The notes under the pieces: model-generated | The model's input: the letters and a program-made list of their open reading frames with translations, nothing else | Told to the model about the DNA's origin: nothing | Databases searched by the model: none | Source of the DNA: Woeseiaceae bacterium | GTDB taxonomy: Bacteria > Pseudomonadota > Gammaproteobacteria > Steroidobacterales > Woeseiaceae | Direction of reading: 5' to 3' | Length of the DNA: 64,000 nt | Assembly: GCA_024640365.1 (NCBI GenBank) | Contig: JAHEFE010000007.1 | Coordinates: 44,409-108,408 of the forward strand | Shown: positions 17,004-26,315 of the stretch, in pieces | Position numbering within the stretch: the first letter of the stretch is position 1 | How the letters are laid out: each line of letters starts with the position of its first letter | Program-made: the position numbers and the translations under genes

Positions 17004-17942
17004 ATGACTAAAGATATTTTAAAAACCGAGTTCTGTGGGCTTACTCTGAACTCGCCGATCGTTCTTTTATCCGGCTGCGTCGGATTTGGTGAGGAATATA
17101 CCCGTATTGAGGGGTTCTCAAACCGAGACGTTGGCGCCATCGTGCTCAAAGGGACTACGCGTGAGCCGCGGCTGGGCAACCCACCACACCGGGTTTACGA
17201 GACCCCAATGGGCATGCTTAATGCGATTGGCCTGCAGAATCCCGGTGTTGATATCGTCGTCGACAAGATTTTGCCCTCACTGGATTTTTCCGAAACGCGT
17301 TTTTTCGCCAACGTCTGCGGCTCAACCGTTGAGGACTATGCCGAGGTTACGCGGCGCTTTGATGATTCGCCCATTGATGCGATAGAAATAAATATTTCCT
17401 GCCCGAACATCAAGGAAGGCGGCGTCGCTTTTGGTAACGACCCCGACATGTCGGCGCGCGTTGTGGCTGCCTGCAGAAAGCAGACCAACAAACCAATCAT
17501 TACCAAGTTGTCGCCCAACCAGACTGATATCAAAAACAGTGCACGCCGTTGCATAGAAGCCGGCAGTGACGGATTAGCCGTCATCAACACAATGATGGGC
17601 ATGGCAATAGATGTTGAGAGCCGCACGCCGATTATCGGCAACGTGCAGGGCGGCTTATCGGGGCCGGCCATCAAGCCGATTGCGCTGCTTAAAGTTCGCC
17701 AGGTATACGAGATCGCCGGACCGTTGGGGATACCTATAATTGGCCAGGGTGGAATTACCAGCGCTCATGATGCGCTGGAGTTTTTGATCGCCGGTGCGAC
17801 CACGGTCGGGGTGGGCACCGCGTTATTTTACGAACCTCTAATCTGCCACCAAATCAATGCTGGCATCGCTGAGTACCTCGGACGCCATGGCTTGGCCTCG
17901 ACGGCAGAGTTAACGGGCAGCCTGCTTGTTAACAAACGTTAA
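17004..17942 (+). CDS. pyrD: Dihydroorotate dehydrogenase, class 1B type catalytic subunit
   Basis: A 312-residue FMN enzyme for the fourth step of pyrimidine synthesis. Features are SGCVGFGEEYTRI near residue 20, MLNAIGLQNPGVD, the active-site NISCPNIKEGG with the catalytic cysteine of class 1 enzymes, KLSPNQTDI, INTMMGMAIDVESR and IPIIGQGGITSAHDALEF. The closest match I know is the class 1B (PyrDB) pattern, whose partner PyrK carries FAD and an iron-sulfur cluster. There is no N-terminal membrane helix, so it is not the class 2 enzyme usual in gammaproteobacteria. No pyrK lies in the window. The ATG at 17004 is chosen over an upstream in-frame extension overlapping trmL. Confidence 0.9.
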   Translation: MTKDILKTEFCGLTLNSPIVLLSGCVGFGEEYTRIEGFSNRDVGAIVLKGTTREPRLGNPPHRVYETPMGMLNAIGLQNPGVDIVVDKILPSLDFSETRFFANVCGSTVEDYAEVTRRFDDSPIDAIEINISCPNIKEGGVAFGNDPDMSARVVAACRKQTNKPIITKLSPNQTDIKNSARRCIEAGSDGLAVINTMMGMAIDVESRTPIIGNVQGGLSGPAIKPIALLKVRQVYEIAGPLGIPIIGQGGITSAHDALEFLIAGATTVGVGTALFYEPLICHQINAGIAEYLGRHGLASTAELTGSLLVNKR

Positions 17943-19355
17943 CTAGAATTCGTCGTCGAGGTTTAGGGCGCGAATTTTGCGCGTCAAGGTGTTGCGACCC
18001 CAGCCCAGCATTTTCGCAGCCAATTGTCGTTGCCCGCCCGCCTGGCGCAGGGCAACGCGTATCATCGTTCGCTCCAGGTCTGACGTTGCCCGCGCCATCA
18101 GTGGCTCGCTGGTGCCAGCACGCAGTTCACGTTCGGCCCAGGCTGCCAGGCCATTGAGCCACTCCCGCGGCGATCCTGGCATAGCGGGTTGGCCACCAAG
18201 CTCTTCCGGAATATCCGCCGCCGCAATGATATTTCCCGGAGCAATCACGGTCAGGCGACGACAAACATTAACAAGCTGCCGAACATTGCCCGGCCACTCA
18301 AACGCCTGCAACATCACAAGCGCCTCTGGGCTTAGCGCCTTGGAGCTAACGTCAAGGTCGCGCGCCGCAGCGGCGAGATAGTGAGCAAGCAATAAGGGAA
18401 TGTCTTCACGTCGATTACGCAGTGGCGGCGTGTCAATTCGAATAACGTTGAGTCGATGATAGAGGTCTTCTCGAAACCTTCCTTCGCGGACGGCCCGTGA
18501 CAAATTTTGATTGGTCGCTGCAATAACTCGAACATCGACTTTTATCGCGTCCTGTCCGCCGACGCGGTAAAACTCGCTCTCTGCCAAGACCCGCAATAAT
18601 CGAGTTTGCAACGCGGCGGACATGTCACCGATTTCATCCAGGAAGAGGGTGCCGCCACTGGCTTGCTCGAAGCGGCCTATACGCCGCGAATCAGCTCCGG
18701 TGAACGAGCCTTTTTCATGACCGAACAGTTCCGACTCCAGCAACTCCGCGGCGATAGCCGCCGTGTTCAGCGCGACAAATGTTTTGTTCGCGCGCGGACT
18801 GTGTTGATGCAGCGCGCGCGCGACGAGCTCTTTACCGGTACCCGATTCGCCGGTGATCATTACGGTCATACTCGACCTTGCCAGCCGGCCTATAGAACGG
18901 AAAACCTCCTGCATGGCGGGCGCCTGACCAATCAGCGAAGGAATAACGGCCGGTAACATGAGTGCGTCTTCGTTGTTGTTCGTATTACGTCGTGCCGCCT
19001 TGTTGACCAGAGCGATTGCATCATCAAGATCGAACGGTTTCGGCAGATACTCAAATGCGCCGCCCTGGTAAGCGGCAACAGCGTTGTCCAAATCAGAGTG
19101 CGCGGTGATTACAATTATCGGTAATTCCGGATGTGTTGCGCTCATCCGTTCGAGCAGCTCCAGGCCATCGACGCCGGGCATGCGAACATCGGTAATCAAA
19201 ACATCAGGGACACCATGTTCGATGGCCTCGAGCAAATGTTCCGCGCGCTCGAAACTGCGGGGCTCCATATCAGCCTGACGCAGCGCTTTCTCTAACACCC
19301 AACGAACGGAGTGATCGTCATCGACAACCCATACCTGCAGCTTGTTATCAGCCAC
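17943..19355 (-). CDS. glnG: Nitrogen regulation response regulator NtrC
   Basis: A 470-residue sigma-54 activator. The receiver domain (about 6-120) has acidic VDDDHS and phospho-acceptor Asp56 in LITDVRMPG. The AAA+ domain has [23 protein letters not shown] (the GAFTGA-type sigma-54 contact loop) and [14 protein letters not shown]-terminal Fis-type helix-turn-helix ends the protein ([19 protein letters not shown]). I chose the GTG at 19355, which overlaps the ntrB stop and gives the E. coli length. Phosphorylated by NtrB, it should act on the two sites found upstream of glnA. Confidence 0.94.
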   Translation of the reverse strand: MADNKLQVWVVDDDHSVRWVLEKALRQADMEPRSFERAEHLLEAIEHGVPDVLITDVRMPGVDGLELLERMSATHPELPIIVITAHSDLDNAVAAYQGGAFEYLPKPFDLDDAIALVNKAARRNTNNNEDALMLPAVIPSLIGQAPAMQEVFRSIGRLARSSMTVMITGESGTGKELVARALHQHSPRANKTFVALNTAAIAAELLESELFGHEKGSFTGADSRRIGRFEQASGGTLFLDEIGDMSAALQTRLLRVLAESEFYRVGGQDAIKVDVRVIAATNQNLSRAVREGRFREDLYHRLNVIRIDTPPLRNRREDIPLLLAHYLAAAARDLDVSSKALSPEALVMLQAFEWPGNVRQLVNVCRRLTVIAPGNIIAAADIPEELGGQPAMPGSPREWLNGLAAWAERELRAGTSEPLMARATSDLERTMIRVALRQAGGQRQLAAKMLGWGRNTLTRKIRALNLDDEF

Positions 19356-20658
19356 TGCCGTCACCGCTGATCGGCAGGCGCACGAAGAAGACCGTGCGGC
19401 CGGGGCGACTTTCAAACTCAATAAGCCCCGCATGACGACTGACAATTTCCTGGGCAACCGGCAACCCGAGTCCCGTGCCATCGACGCGGTTGGTCACCAA
19501 GGGATAAAATATGGACGCCTGCAAGTCGCGCGCAATGCCGCTACCATTATCTTCAATTTCGATGCTGGCAACGGCACGGTGCCGGGTCTCACCAATCATG
19601 AAGTTGTTTGCGGCCCGCGTGCGCAATAACAAGCGTCCGCCAGCGGGCATCGCGGCAACCGCGTTCTTCACCAGGTTCAACAACGCCTGAATGACGAGGT
19701 CACGGTCTAGCGCAAGCAGTGGCAATCCCGGATCATAATTGCGATCTATCACAACTCGCTCGCCATACTCCGCTGCGGTAAGTCGCGCAACGTGATCCAG
19801 CAACTCATGAATATTGGTTGCTTGTTTATTGGGCGGGCCACCAGGGCCCAGCAACGTGTCAACCAGCGAGGCGAGGCGGTCCGCCTCACTAATAATAACG
19901 CTGGTGTATTCTTTAAGGTCATCGCTGTCGAGTTGGCGCGCAAGTAGCTGGGCCGCGCCGCGCAATCCACCGAGCGGGTTTTTGATTTCATGCGCCAGCT
20001 GGCGAATCATCTGGCGCCCTGTGCCATGCTGCGAAATTAGCGCGTTCTCTCTATTGATTCGTGTCCGCTGCGTAACATCGGTCATCTCGAGCAAGCGAGT
20101 CGCGCCATCTATTGGTGCCCCGAGAAGTGAGGCGCGGCAATCGAGCACGTACTCCTGACCAATCGATTCGCTTTGCGCTAGTTGCAACTCGCACGTGTAT
20201 ATCTGTCCGCTGCTGGCCGTTCTTTCTAAAAGATCATCGAGCTCGCCGCCCTCCGGCAAAAGGTCGGCGACTTGTTGTCCCAGCGCACGCATATGACTAA
20301 TCCCGAGCAGGCTTTCCGCCGCAGGATTTAAGAACAGGATTTCGTTTTGCTCGTCGAGAAGTACGAGCCCCGTGTTTAGCGCGTCGACTAGCCGCGATTC
20401 GGCAAGCGCGCTGGCTGCGGATTGATGTGGGTTTGCTGCACGTAGAACGTGCTGGTTTTGCTGCGGATTTTTAGCTTGCCCTGCGCGTCCAGAACCTCGG
20501 CTTGCAGCACGTGGCTTCCGCGGTAAACATTCTGAATCTGAAACTGAGTGCCGCTGACGACTGTCGGGGTTCCGTCCAGATATACCCGTAGTTGATCCTC
20601 CCGCCTTAACGCCGGCTCCAGAACCAGGCTTACGGTCAGGTTTCCTTCTATGTTCCAT
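19348..20658 (-). CDS. glnL: Nitrogen regulation sensor histidine kinase NtrB
   Basis: A soluble PAS-histidine kinase that phosphorylates or dephosphorylates NtrC under PII control. The PAS region runs from LVDALNTGLVLLDEQNEI, the phospho-acceptor histidine is in QLAHEIKNPLGGLRGA, and N, G1 and G2 boxes follow (NLVKNAV, IEDNGSGIARD, TNRVDGTGLGLPV). The end overlaps ntrC by 8 bases. The start is uncertain: homology puts it near 20385, but no ATG, GTG or TTG occurs in frame between 20658 and the PAS interior. The coordinates given use the only ordinary upstream ATG, which would overlap the DUF4124 gene by 271 bases and add about 88 low-complexity residues. Confidence 0.85.
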   Translation of the reverse strand: MEHRRKPDRKPGSGAGVKAGGSTTGISGRNPDSRQRHSVSDSECLPRKPRAASRGSGRAGQAKNPQQNQHVLRAANPHQSAASALAESRLVDALNTGLVLLDEQNEILFLNPAAESLLGISHMRALGQQVADLLPEGGELDDLLERTASSGQIYTCELQLAQSESIGQEYVLDCRASLLGAPIDGATRLLEMTDVTQRTRINRENALISQHGTGRQMIRQLAHEIKNPLGGLRGAAQLLARQLDSDDLKEYTSVIISEADRLASLVDTLLGPGGPPNKQATNIHELLDHVARLTAAEYGERVVIDRNYDPGLPLLALDRDLVIQALLNLVKNAVAAMPAGGRLLLRTRAANNFMIGETRHRAVASIEIEDNGSGIARDLQASIFYPLVTNRVDGTGLGLPVAQEIVSRHAGLIEFESRPGRTVFFVRLPISGDGSG

Positions 20659-20939
20659 ACAGTTTCTTCGGCCGCGGGCGAAGCGAATTCAATCTTGGTA
20701 TAAGTGAATGCTGCCGCATCGAGCTGCTCTTTTGGCGTCGCTTCAGGGGCTTGTCGGCGCTTGTAGGTAGGCTCTTGGCTGCCAGAAGGTCGCAGCACTT
20801 CGATGGTGATTTCGCTCGCTCCCTCCTGAGGGCGGTCCGAATACTGGACAACACCATTTTCATCCACCCAACGGTAGGCTGCCTGCGCCATCGCGGCGCT
20901 GGTAGCGAGCAGTCCAATGAGAATGATGAATATGCGCAT
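20388..20939 (-). CDS. DUF4124 domain-containing periplasmic protein
   Basis: A 183-residue exported protein. A signal peptide (residues 1-20, ending AMAQA) is followed by the DUF4124 motif AYRWVDENGVVQYSDRP and, in the second half, a beta-rich segment with LRVYLDGTPTV and YRGSHVLQAEVLD that resembles an Ig-like fold. No function is established for the family. Its place between glnA and ntrB is conserved in several gammaproteobacteria as I recall, which hints at a link to nitrogen control or merely to read-through from glnA. Confidence 0.85.
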   Translation of the reverse strand: MRIFIILIGLLATSAAMAQAAYRWVDENGVVQYSDRPQEGASEITIEVLRPSGSQEPTYKRRQAPEATPKEQLDAAAFTYTKIEFASPAAEETVWNIEGNLTVSLVLEPALRREDQLRVYLDGTPTVVSGTQFQIQNVYRGSHVLQAEVLDAQGKLKIRSKTSTFYVQQTHINPQPARLPNRG

Positions 20940-20977
20940 GGTTGAAGCATAGCAGTGCCGAGATGGTTTCAGCTAGT

Positions 20978-21004
20978 ACCTGGGCGGCGAATTGCCGCCC
21001 AGGT
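20978..21004 (-). terminator. Strong hairpin without U-tract between glnA and the DUF4124 gene
   Basis: ACCTGGGCGGC (20978-20988) and GCCGCCCAGGT (20994-21004) form a perfect 11-bp stem with a 5-base loop, 14 bases after the glnA stop. No T-run follows on either strand, so it is not a full intrinsic terminator. It could reduce read-through or protect the glnA 3' end, keeping ntrBC lower than glnA. Confidence 0.5.
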
Positions 21005-21017
21005 CACACTTTTGGCC

Positions 21018-22427
21018 TTACAGGCTGTAATACATGTCGAACTCAACTGGATGCGTAGTAGTCCTAAGTCGCGTGACATTTTGTTTTTTGATGTCGATAT
21101 AGGCGTCAATAAGGTCATCGCTAAATACATCTCCAGCTTTGAGAAAGTCACGATCAGCATCAAGCGCGTTGAGCGCCTCTTCCAGAGAGAAAGCAACCAG
21201 CTTGAGAGTCTTTTCCTCCTCCGGTGGCAGGTCGTAAAGATCCTTGTCCATTGCATCGCCAGGGTGGATTTTGTTTTGAATGCCATCGAGACCCGCGAGC
21301 ATAAGAGCTGCAAATGCAAGATACGGATTAGCCATCGAGTCGGGGAAACGAACTTCAATGCGGCGCCCCTTCGGGTTCGATTCGTACGGGATGCGAATCG
21401 ATGCCGAACGATTGCGCGCCGAATACGCCAGGATTGTCGGCGCTTCAAAGCCGGGCACGAGGCGTTTGTAGCTGTTCGTTGCCGGATTGGTAAAGGCGTT
21501 CAGCGCGCGGGCGTGTTTGATGACGCCTCCGATGTAGTACAGCGCCGTATCTGACAGGCCGCCATAACCGTCACCACTAAAAAGGTTAACCCCATCTTTA
21601 AACAGTGACATGTGTACGTGCATACCGCTGCCGTTGTCGTTCACCAGTGGTTTGGGCATGAATGTTGCGGTCTTGCCGAAGCTATGCGCTACATTGTGAA
21701 CGACATATTTCAGAACCTGCACCTCATCGGCTTTGCGGGTCAGCGTTCCAAACTTGACGCCGATTTCGCACTGACCGGCCGTCGCCACTTCGTGGTGATG
21801 CACCTCGGTCACGAGACCCAACTCTTCGAGTGCGAGGCACATCGTTGAACGAATGTCGTGTAACGAATCTACTGGTGGCACCGGGAAGTAACCGCCTTTC
21901 ACGGTGGGGCGGTGTCCGGTGTTCATGTCCTCATAGCTACGGCCAGAGTTCCATGCGCCTTCGCTAGAATCTATCGAATAGAACGCGCCCTGCATGCTGT
22001 CGCCCCAGCGCACATCGTCGAACACGAAAAACTCATTTTCGGGTCCGAAGTACGCGGCATCCGCCAGGCCGGTCGACCTTAAATACGCTTCAGCGCGCTG
22101 CGCCAATGAGCGCGGACACCGATCGTAGCCCTGCATTGTGGATGGCTCGACGACATTGCAACGCAAATTCATCGTTGTTTCTTCGGTAAAGATATCAATT
22201 ACCGCTGAGGCGGGATCCGGCATCAGGATCATGTCGGACTCGTTAATGCCCTTCCAGCCAGCGATAGAGGATCCATCAAACATTTTGCCGTCTTCAAAAA
22301 AATCTTCGCTAATGGTACGCGCGGGCACAGTGACGTGCTGCTCCTTGCCTTTGGAGTCGGTAAAGCGAAGATCGATAAATTTGACCTCTTTATCTTTGAT
22401 GAGGTCGAGCACGTCAGCGGGGGTCAT
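21018..22427 (-). CDS. glnA: Glutamine synthetase, type I
   Basis: A 469-residue dodecameric enzyme that makes glutamine from glutamate, ammonia and ATP. Visible features are the [12 protein letters not shown] latch region near 50-62, the metal and ATP motifs including [17 protein letters not shown] in pieces, [13 protein letters not shown], and the adenylylation loop with Tyr in DLYDLPPEE near residue 398. That tyrosine indicates GlnE-type control, as in the GSI-beta class. The ATG at 22427 has a GGAGGATAT ribosome site. It is the first gene of glnA-DUF4124-ntrB-ntrC, controlled by the sigma-54 promoter and NtrC sites listed. Confidence 0.96.
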   Translation of the reverse strand: MTPADVLDLIKDKEVKFIDLRFTDSKGKEQHVTVPARTISEDFFEDGKMFDGSSIAGWKGINESDMILMPDPASAVIDIFTEETTMNLRCNVVEPSTMQGYDRCPRSLAQRAEAYLRSTGLADAAYFGPENEFFVFDDVRWGDSMQGAFYSIDSSEGAWNSGRSYEDMNTGHRPTVKGGYFPVPPVDSLHDIRSTMCLALEELGLVTEVHHHEVATAGQCEIGVKFGTLTRKADEVQVLKYVVHNVAHSFGKTATFMPKPLVNDNGSGMHVHMSLFKDGVNLFSGDGYGGLSDTALYYIGGVIKHARALNAFTNPATNSYKRLVPGFEAPTILAYSARNRSASIRIPYESNPKGRRIEVRFPDSMANPYLAFAALMLAGLDGIQNKIHPGDAMDKDLYDLPPEEEKTLKLVAFSLEEALNALDADRDFLKAGDVFSDDLIDAYIDIKKQNVTRLRTTTHPVEFDMYYSL

Positions 22428-22496
22428 GGAATATCCTCCAGTTAAGAATTTGCAGTCAATTGGCGTGCGCCCTGGCGCGCCGGTATGACACGTTAA

Positions 22497-22513
22497 TGCA
22501 TGATCCGTGCCAG
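22497..22513 (-). promoter_or_regulatory. Sigma-54 promoter of glnA
   Basis: The minus strand reads CTGGCACGGATCATGCA, with GG and GC exactly ten bases apart. It matches the -24/-12 consensus TGGCACG-N4-TTGCW except for one base (ATGC instead of TTGC). It lies about 70 bases before the glnA start codon, and two NtrC sites lie upstream. Confidence 0.82.
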
Positions 22514-22576
22514 CTTTGCGGCAGGCATAGGTCATTGAAATATATAGCCTTAGCAGCTTTGGGCCGCCCGCCGTGC

Positions 22577-22591
22577 GCACCATATTGGTGC
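22577..22591 (-). promoter_or_regulatory. NtrC binding site 1 (glnA enhancer)
   Basis: GCACCATATTGGTGC is a perfect palindrome around a 3-base centre, matching the NtrC consensus GCACCA-N3-TGGTGC. Its centre is about 100 bases upstream of the predicted sigma-54 start, similar to the E. coli glnA enhancer. Confidence 0.82.
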
Positions 22592-22606
22592 ATGTCCGGC
22601 CGTATG

Positions 22607-22623
22607 TGCGCCATCATAGTGCA
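22607..22623 (-). promoter_or_regulatory. NtrC binding site 2 (glnA enhancer)
   Basis: TGCGCCATCATAGTGCA matches the NtrC palindrome with one change in each arm. Its centre is 31 bases from that of site 1, about three DNA turns, so both dimers would bind one face of the helix. Confidence 0.7.
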
Positions 22624-22668
22624 AAGGCGCCCCCGTGGCACGCGCCGCACTCTTTTTTCTATAAGGAA

Positions 22669-22697
22669 TCGGCAGGACGGCCGTTCTTCGTTATACT
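22669..22697 (+). promoter_or_regulatory. Sigma-70 promoter of glyQS
   Basis: The -35 candidate TCGGCA (22669-22674), a 17-base spacer and the -10 TATACT (22692-22697) lie about 31 bases before the glyQ start codon. Confidence 0.5.
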
Positions 22698-22727
22698 CGC
22701 GCTTGCTTACAGGCCGCGAAAACACTA

Positions 22728-23666
22728 ATGAATAAGGACAACCCGACCCCCCCGAAGACGTTCCAGGAGCTCATTCTTGCGTTGCAGCAATTTTGGGCGG
22801 AGCGCGGATGCATTATTGCCCAGCCTTATGACATGGCGATGGGCGCCGGCACGTTTCACCCGGCGACCTTCCTGCGCGCCGTTGGACCTGAACCCTGGAG
22901 CGCGGCCTATGTGCAGCCCTGTCGTCGCCCAACCGATGGGCGTTACGGTGACAATCCGTTTCGGCTGCAGCATTACTACCAGTACCAGGTCGTTATCAAG
23001 CCGTCCCCCGACGACATCCAGGAAATGTATCTTGATTCCCTGCGAGCGCTCGGCATTGACCCGCTGGTGCACGACATCCGCTTTGTTGAGGACAACTGGG
23101 AGTCCCCCACTCTGGGTGCCTGGGGCCTCGGTTGGGAGGTGTGGCTGAACGGCATGGAAGTCACACAGTTTACGTATTTCCAACAAGTTGGCGGACTTGA
23201 GTGTCGCCCGGTGACTGGCGAGATCACTTACGGCCTCGAGCGTATTGCAATGTATTTGCAGAACGTCGAAAGCATCTATGACATCGTCTGGACCGACGGG
23301 CCACTCGGTACCGTGACTTATCGCGATGTTTATCACCAAAACGAGCTTGAGCAATCGCGCTACAACTTCGAAGAAGCCGACGTCGCTTCGTTATTTAACA
23401 GTTTTGATCATGCTGAAAGCGAGTGCTCACGACTCATCGAGCTAAACCTTGCTCTCCCCGCATATGAACAAATGCTGGCTGCGTCGCATGCCTTTAATTT
23501 GCTGGATGCTCGGCAGGCAATTTCTGTCAGCGAGCGGCAGCGTTTTATCTTGCGCGTACGCGCACTGGCGCGACAGGTTGCCAGCGCCTATTACGACAGT
23601 CGCGAAGCCTTGGGATTTCCGATGGTTGAAACAGTGCGGCGGCGGAGCTCACAACATGAGCAATAA
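22728..23666 (+). CDS. glyQ: Glycine--tRNA ligase alpha subunit
   Basis: A 312-residue class II catalytic subunit of the alpha2beta2 bacterial enzyme. The [17 protein letters not shown] opening, [14 protein letters not shown], the [18 protein letters not shown] segment in pieces, and [18 protein letters not shown] are strongly conserved. Its 3' end overlaps glyS by 11 bases, so the two subunits are coupled, as is usual. Confidence 0.96.
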   Translation: MNKDNPTPPKTFQELILALQQFWAERGCIIAQPYDMAMGAGTFHPATFLRAVGPEPWSAAYVQPCRRPTDGRYGDNPFRLQHYYQYQVVIKPSPDDIQEMYLDSLRALGIDPLVHDIRFVEDNWESPTLGAWGLGWEVWLNGMEVTQFTYFQQVGGLECRPVTGEITYGLERIAMYLQNVESIYDIVWTDGPLGTVTYRDVYHQNELEQSRYNFEEADVASLFNSFDHAESECSRLIELNLALPAYEQMLAASHAFNLLDARQAISVSERQRFILRVRALARQVASAYYDSREALGFPMVETVRRRSSQHEQ

Positions 23667-25749
23667 GCTGCGCTCTGATTTTCTGGTTGAGGTTGGCACC
23701 GAAGAGCTGCCGCCAAAAGCGCTGCGACAACTGATGAACTCGTTCGCAGAAAACTTCGCGGCCGGACTAGGCGAGTCGCGCCTTACTTTCCAGGCCCTCA
23801 AAGCATATGCCAGTCCGCGACGCCTTGCGATACTCGTAACCCAGCTCGATCTCGCGCAGCCAGACGAAGACGTGGTGATGAAGGGGCCGCCGGTTGCCGT
23901 AGCCTACAAGAACGGAGCGCTCACCAAGGCCGGGCTCGCGTTCGCGAAAAAGTGTGGCATTGATCCCGCAGAGCTACAGCAGACAGAAACCGAAAAAGGT
24001 GCATGGCTCAGTTACGAGGCCCGCCAAGAAGGCCTGCCGTCAGGTGAGCTTCTCCCAGGCCTCGTACAGAAAGCCCTGGATGGCCTGCCAATTCCGCGGC
24101 GCATGCGCTGGGGCGCTGGGACCGCTGAATTTGTGCGGCCGATACACTGGTTGGTCATGCGCCATGGTGACAACATCATCGACAGCGCTGTTCTTGGAGT
24201 GGCGGCCGGAACGACAACGCGTGGCCATCGTTTTCACGCCCCCGGGGACATTGATATTCCTGCGCCGGCGGACTACGCCGACCTGTTACTCGAAAAAGGT
24301 TACGTCGTTGCTGATTTTGATTTGCGTCGTGAGCGAATTGTTGCTGCCGTTGAGCGCGCAGCCGCGTCCGCCGGCGGCACGGCCGTTACCGGCGATGATC
24401 TGTACGACGAAGTCGCGGGTCTGTCTGAGTGGCCGAGCGCGCTAACCGGTTCATTTGATCGCGCTTACCTGGAGCTGCCACGCGAAGTGTTGGTTGCAAC
24501 GCTGCAAAACCATCAGCGCTATTTTCCACTCGAAAACACCCATGGCGAGCTGCTTGCTAAATTTGTCTTCGTTACCAACGTCGAAAGCAAAGACCCGAGC
24601 AAGGTCATCAGCGGCAACGAAAGAGTAATTCAACCGCGCCTCGCAGATGCTGCTTTTTTCTGGCGTGGGGATCGTCGCCAACCATTAGCCGCAAGACAGG
24701 AAGCCTTGCGCGACGTTGTTTATCAGCAAGGGCTGGGCAGCGTATTCGACAAGAGTCAGCGGGTGGTTCGATTGGTCGAGTTGTTGGCCAGCAACCTTGG
24801 CGTTGACGGAGGTGCAGCAATGCGTGCGGCGGCGCTTGCCAAGTGCGACCTCGTCACAGACATGGTGGGTGAGTTTCCGGAACTGCAGGGCGTAATGGGT
24901 TCTTATTACGCGAGCTCGGACGGCGAGAGCGCCGACACGGCGCTGGCTATACGCGAGCATTACTTGCCGCGCTTTGCTGGCGATGCACTGCCGACCGGGA
25001 TTGCGGGACAGCTCGTCGCTATAGCGGAAAAGCTGGACAGTCTTTCCGGCGTTTTTGTGCTCGGCAAGAAACCGAGTGGCAAGCGTGACCCGTTTGGTCT
25101 GCGTCGCGGCGCACTTGGGCTCGTGCGCATTATTGTTGAGTGCCGCCTCGACTTCGATTTGCTGGCAGCGATTGACCATTCGGTCTCCGAACAGCCCGCA
25201 ACTGAAGGCGCAGATTTAGCGGTGATTAAAGATGGCCTGTATGACTTTATAACCGAGAGGATGCGGGCCTACTATCTTGAGCAGCCCGCCGGTATTACCG
25301 CGGAGATGTTTGAATCGGTGGTTACCCGGCGCCCGCAATCACTGCTTGATTTCGACTCCCGCATGAATGCGGTGCGAGCCTTTGTTGATCTTGACGCCGC
25401 GGCCGGTCTTGCTGCAGCCAACAAGCGGATTGCCAACATTTTGCGGAAGGCGGATGAGGACGCTAATGCGCCCCTGGACGAATCCCTGTTTGTCGATGAC
25501 GCAGAGCGCGCTCTGTTTGCGGATCTGGTCGCTGCGCGTAGGGACGTCGGACCATTAATGGATGCGCACAGTTATACAGAGGCGTTAACGCGTCTTGCAA
25601 AATTACGTGAGTCCGTTGATACGTTTTTCGACGACGTAATGGTGATGGCCGAAGATGTTGGCGTGCGACGTAATCGCCTCGCGTTGCTCTCGGAGCTGCG
25701 CGGTTTATTTTTGAAAATTGCTGACATTTCCTGTTTGTCGATAGGCTGA
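23656..25749 (+). CDS. glyS: Glycine--tRNA ligase beta subunit
   Basis: A 697-residue tRNA-binding subunit. The opening [16 protein letters not shown], the MRWG motif near residue 150, [16 protein letters not shown], and the HD-like and C-terminal DALR-type anticodon region match the family, and the length is normal. I chose the ATG at 23656, inside the last codons of glyQ. The frame is open further upstream only because it runs through glyQ in another frame. Confidence 0.95.
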   Translation: MSNKLRSDFLVEVGTEELPPKALRQLMNSFAENFAAGLGESRLTFQALKAYASPRRLAILVTQLDLAQPDEDVVMKGPPVAVAYKNGALTKAGLAFAKKCGIDPAELQQTETEKGAWLSYEARQEGLPSGELLPGLVQKALDGLPIPRRMRWGAGTAEFVRPIHWLVMRHGDNIIDSAVLGVAAGTTTRGHRFHAPGDIDIPAPADYADLLLEKGYVVADFDLRRERIVAAVERAAASAGGTAVTGDDLYDEVAGLSEWPSALTGSFDRAYLELPREVLVATLQNHQRYFPLENTHGELLAKFVFVTNVESKDPSKVISGNERVIQPRLADAAFFWRGDRRQPLAARQEALRDVVYQQGLGSVFDKSQRVVRLVELLASNLGVDGGAAMRAAALAKCDLVTDMVGEFPELQGVMGSYYASSDGESADTALAIREHYLPRFAGDALPTGIAGQLVAIAEKLDSLSGVFVLGKKPSGKRDPFGLRRGALGLVRIIVECRLDFDLLAAIDHSVSEQPATEGADLAVIKDGLYDFITERMRAYYLEQPAGITAEMFESVVTRRPQSLLDFDSRMNAVRAFVDLDAAAGLAAANKRIANILRKADEDANAPLDESLFVDDAERALFADLVAARRDVGPLMDAHSYTEALTRLAKLRESVDTFFDDVMVMAEDVGVRRNRLALLSELRGLFLKIADISCLSIG

Positions 25750-25757
25750 CCTAGCGC

Positions 25758-26312
25758 ATGCGACTGGTTATTTTGGACAGAGACGGGGTCATCAATCGCG
25801 ACTCTGATGCTTTTATTAAAAGTGCTGCGGAGTGGGTGCCTTTGCCGGGCAGCATTGAGGCCATCAGCCGACTGACCGGTGGCGGTTTTGAAGTTGCGGT
25901 CGCGAGCAATCAGTCCGGTCTTGGACGCGGTCTTTTTTCTCGTCGTGACCTGCATGCAATGCATCGCAAACTGCGGCGAGCTGTTGCAGCCGAAGGCGGC
26001 ACGATTGGCAGAATTGTGTGTTGCCCGCACGCACCCGATGCCGGCTGCGACTGTCGCAAACCTGCCCCGGGTTTGTTGCGGCGCCTCTCTCGGCTTTACG
26101 ACACGTCACTAGCCGGCGTTCCTGTTATTGGCGACTCTTTAAGGGACCTGCAAGCCGCGATCGCTGTGGGCGCACGCCCCATTTTGGTGTTGACGGGAAA
26201 GGGAAAACAAACGCGTGCCGCCGTAGCATCGCAAGGGCTGCAGGTGGAGGTGTTTCCGGACCTGGCTGCTGCCGCAAGTCACTTGCTCGTTGAAGCTGAT
26301 CAGAAGGGCTGA
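25758..26312 (+). CDS. gmhB: D-glycero-beta-D-manno-heptose 1,7-bisphosphate 7-phosphatase
   Basis: A 184-residue HAD phosphatase of ADP-heptose (LPS inner core) synthesis. The LDRDGVINRD motif I (Asp7 and Asp9), SNQSG motif II, and GDSLRDLQAA motif IV are present, along with the GmhB zinc finger CCPHAPDAGCDCRKP. It sits 8 bases after glyS and 3 bases before a PlsC-type acyltransferase, a common gammaproteobacterial cluster. Confidence 0.93.
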   Translation: MRLVILDRDGVINRDSDAFIKSAAEWVPLPGSIEAISRLTGGGFEVAVASNQSGLGRGLFSRRDLHAMHRKLRRAVAAEGGTIGRIVCCPHAPDAGCDCRKPAPGLLRRLSRLYDTSLAGVPVIGDSLRDLQAAIAVGARPILVLTGKGKQTRAAVASQGLQVEVFPDLAAAASHLLVEADQKG

Positions 26313-26315
26313 CGA

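Larger units (their letters stand above)
22428..22727. other. Divergent regulatory region between glnA and glyQ
   Basis: 300 bases with no protein gene. On the minus strand it holds a sigma-54 promoter and two NtrC-type palindromes for glnA. On the plus strand it holds a likely sigma-70 promoter for glyQS. The individual elements are listed separately. Confidence 0.75.
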
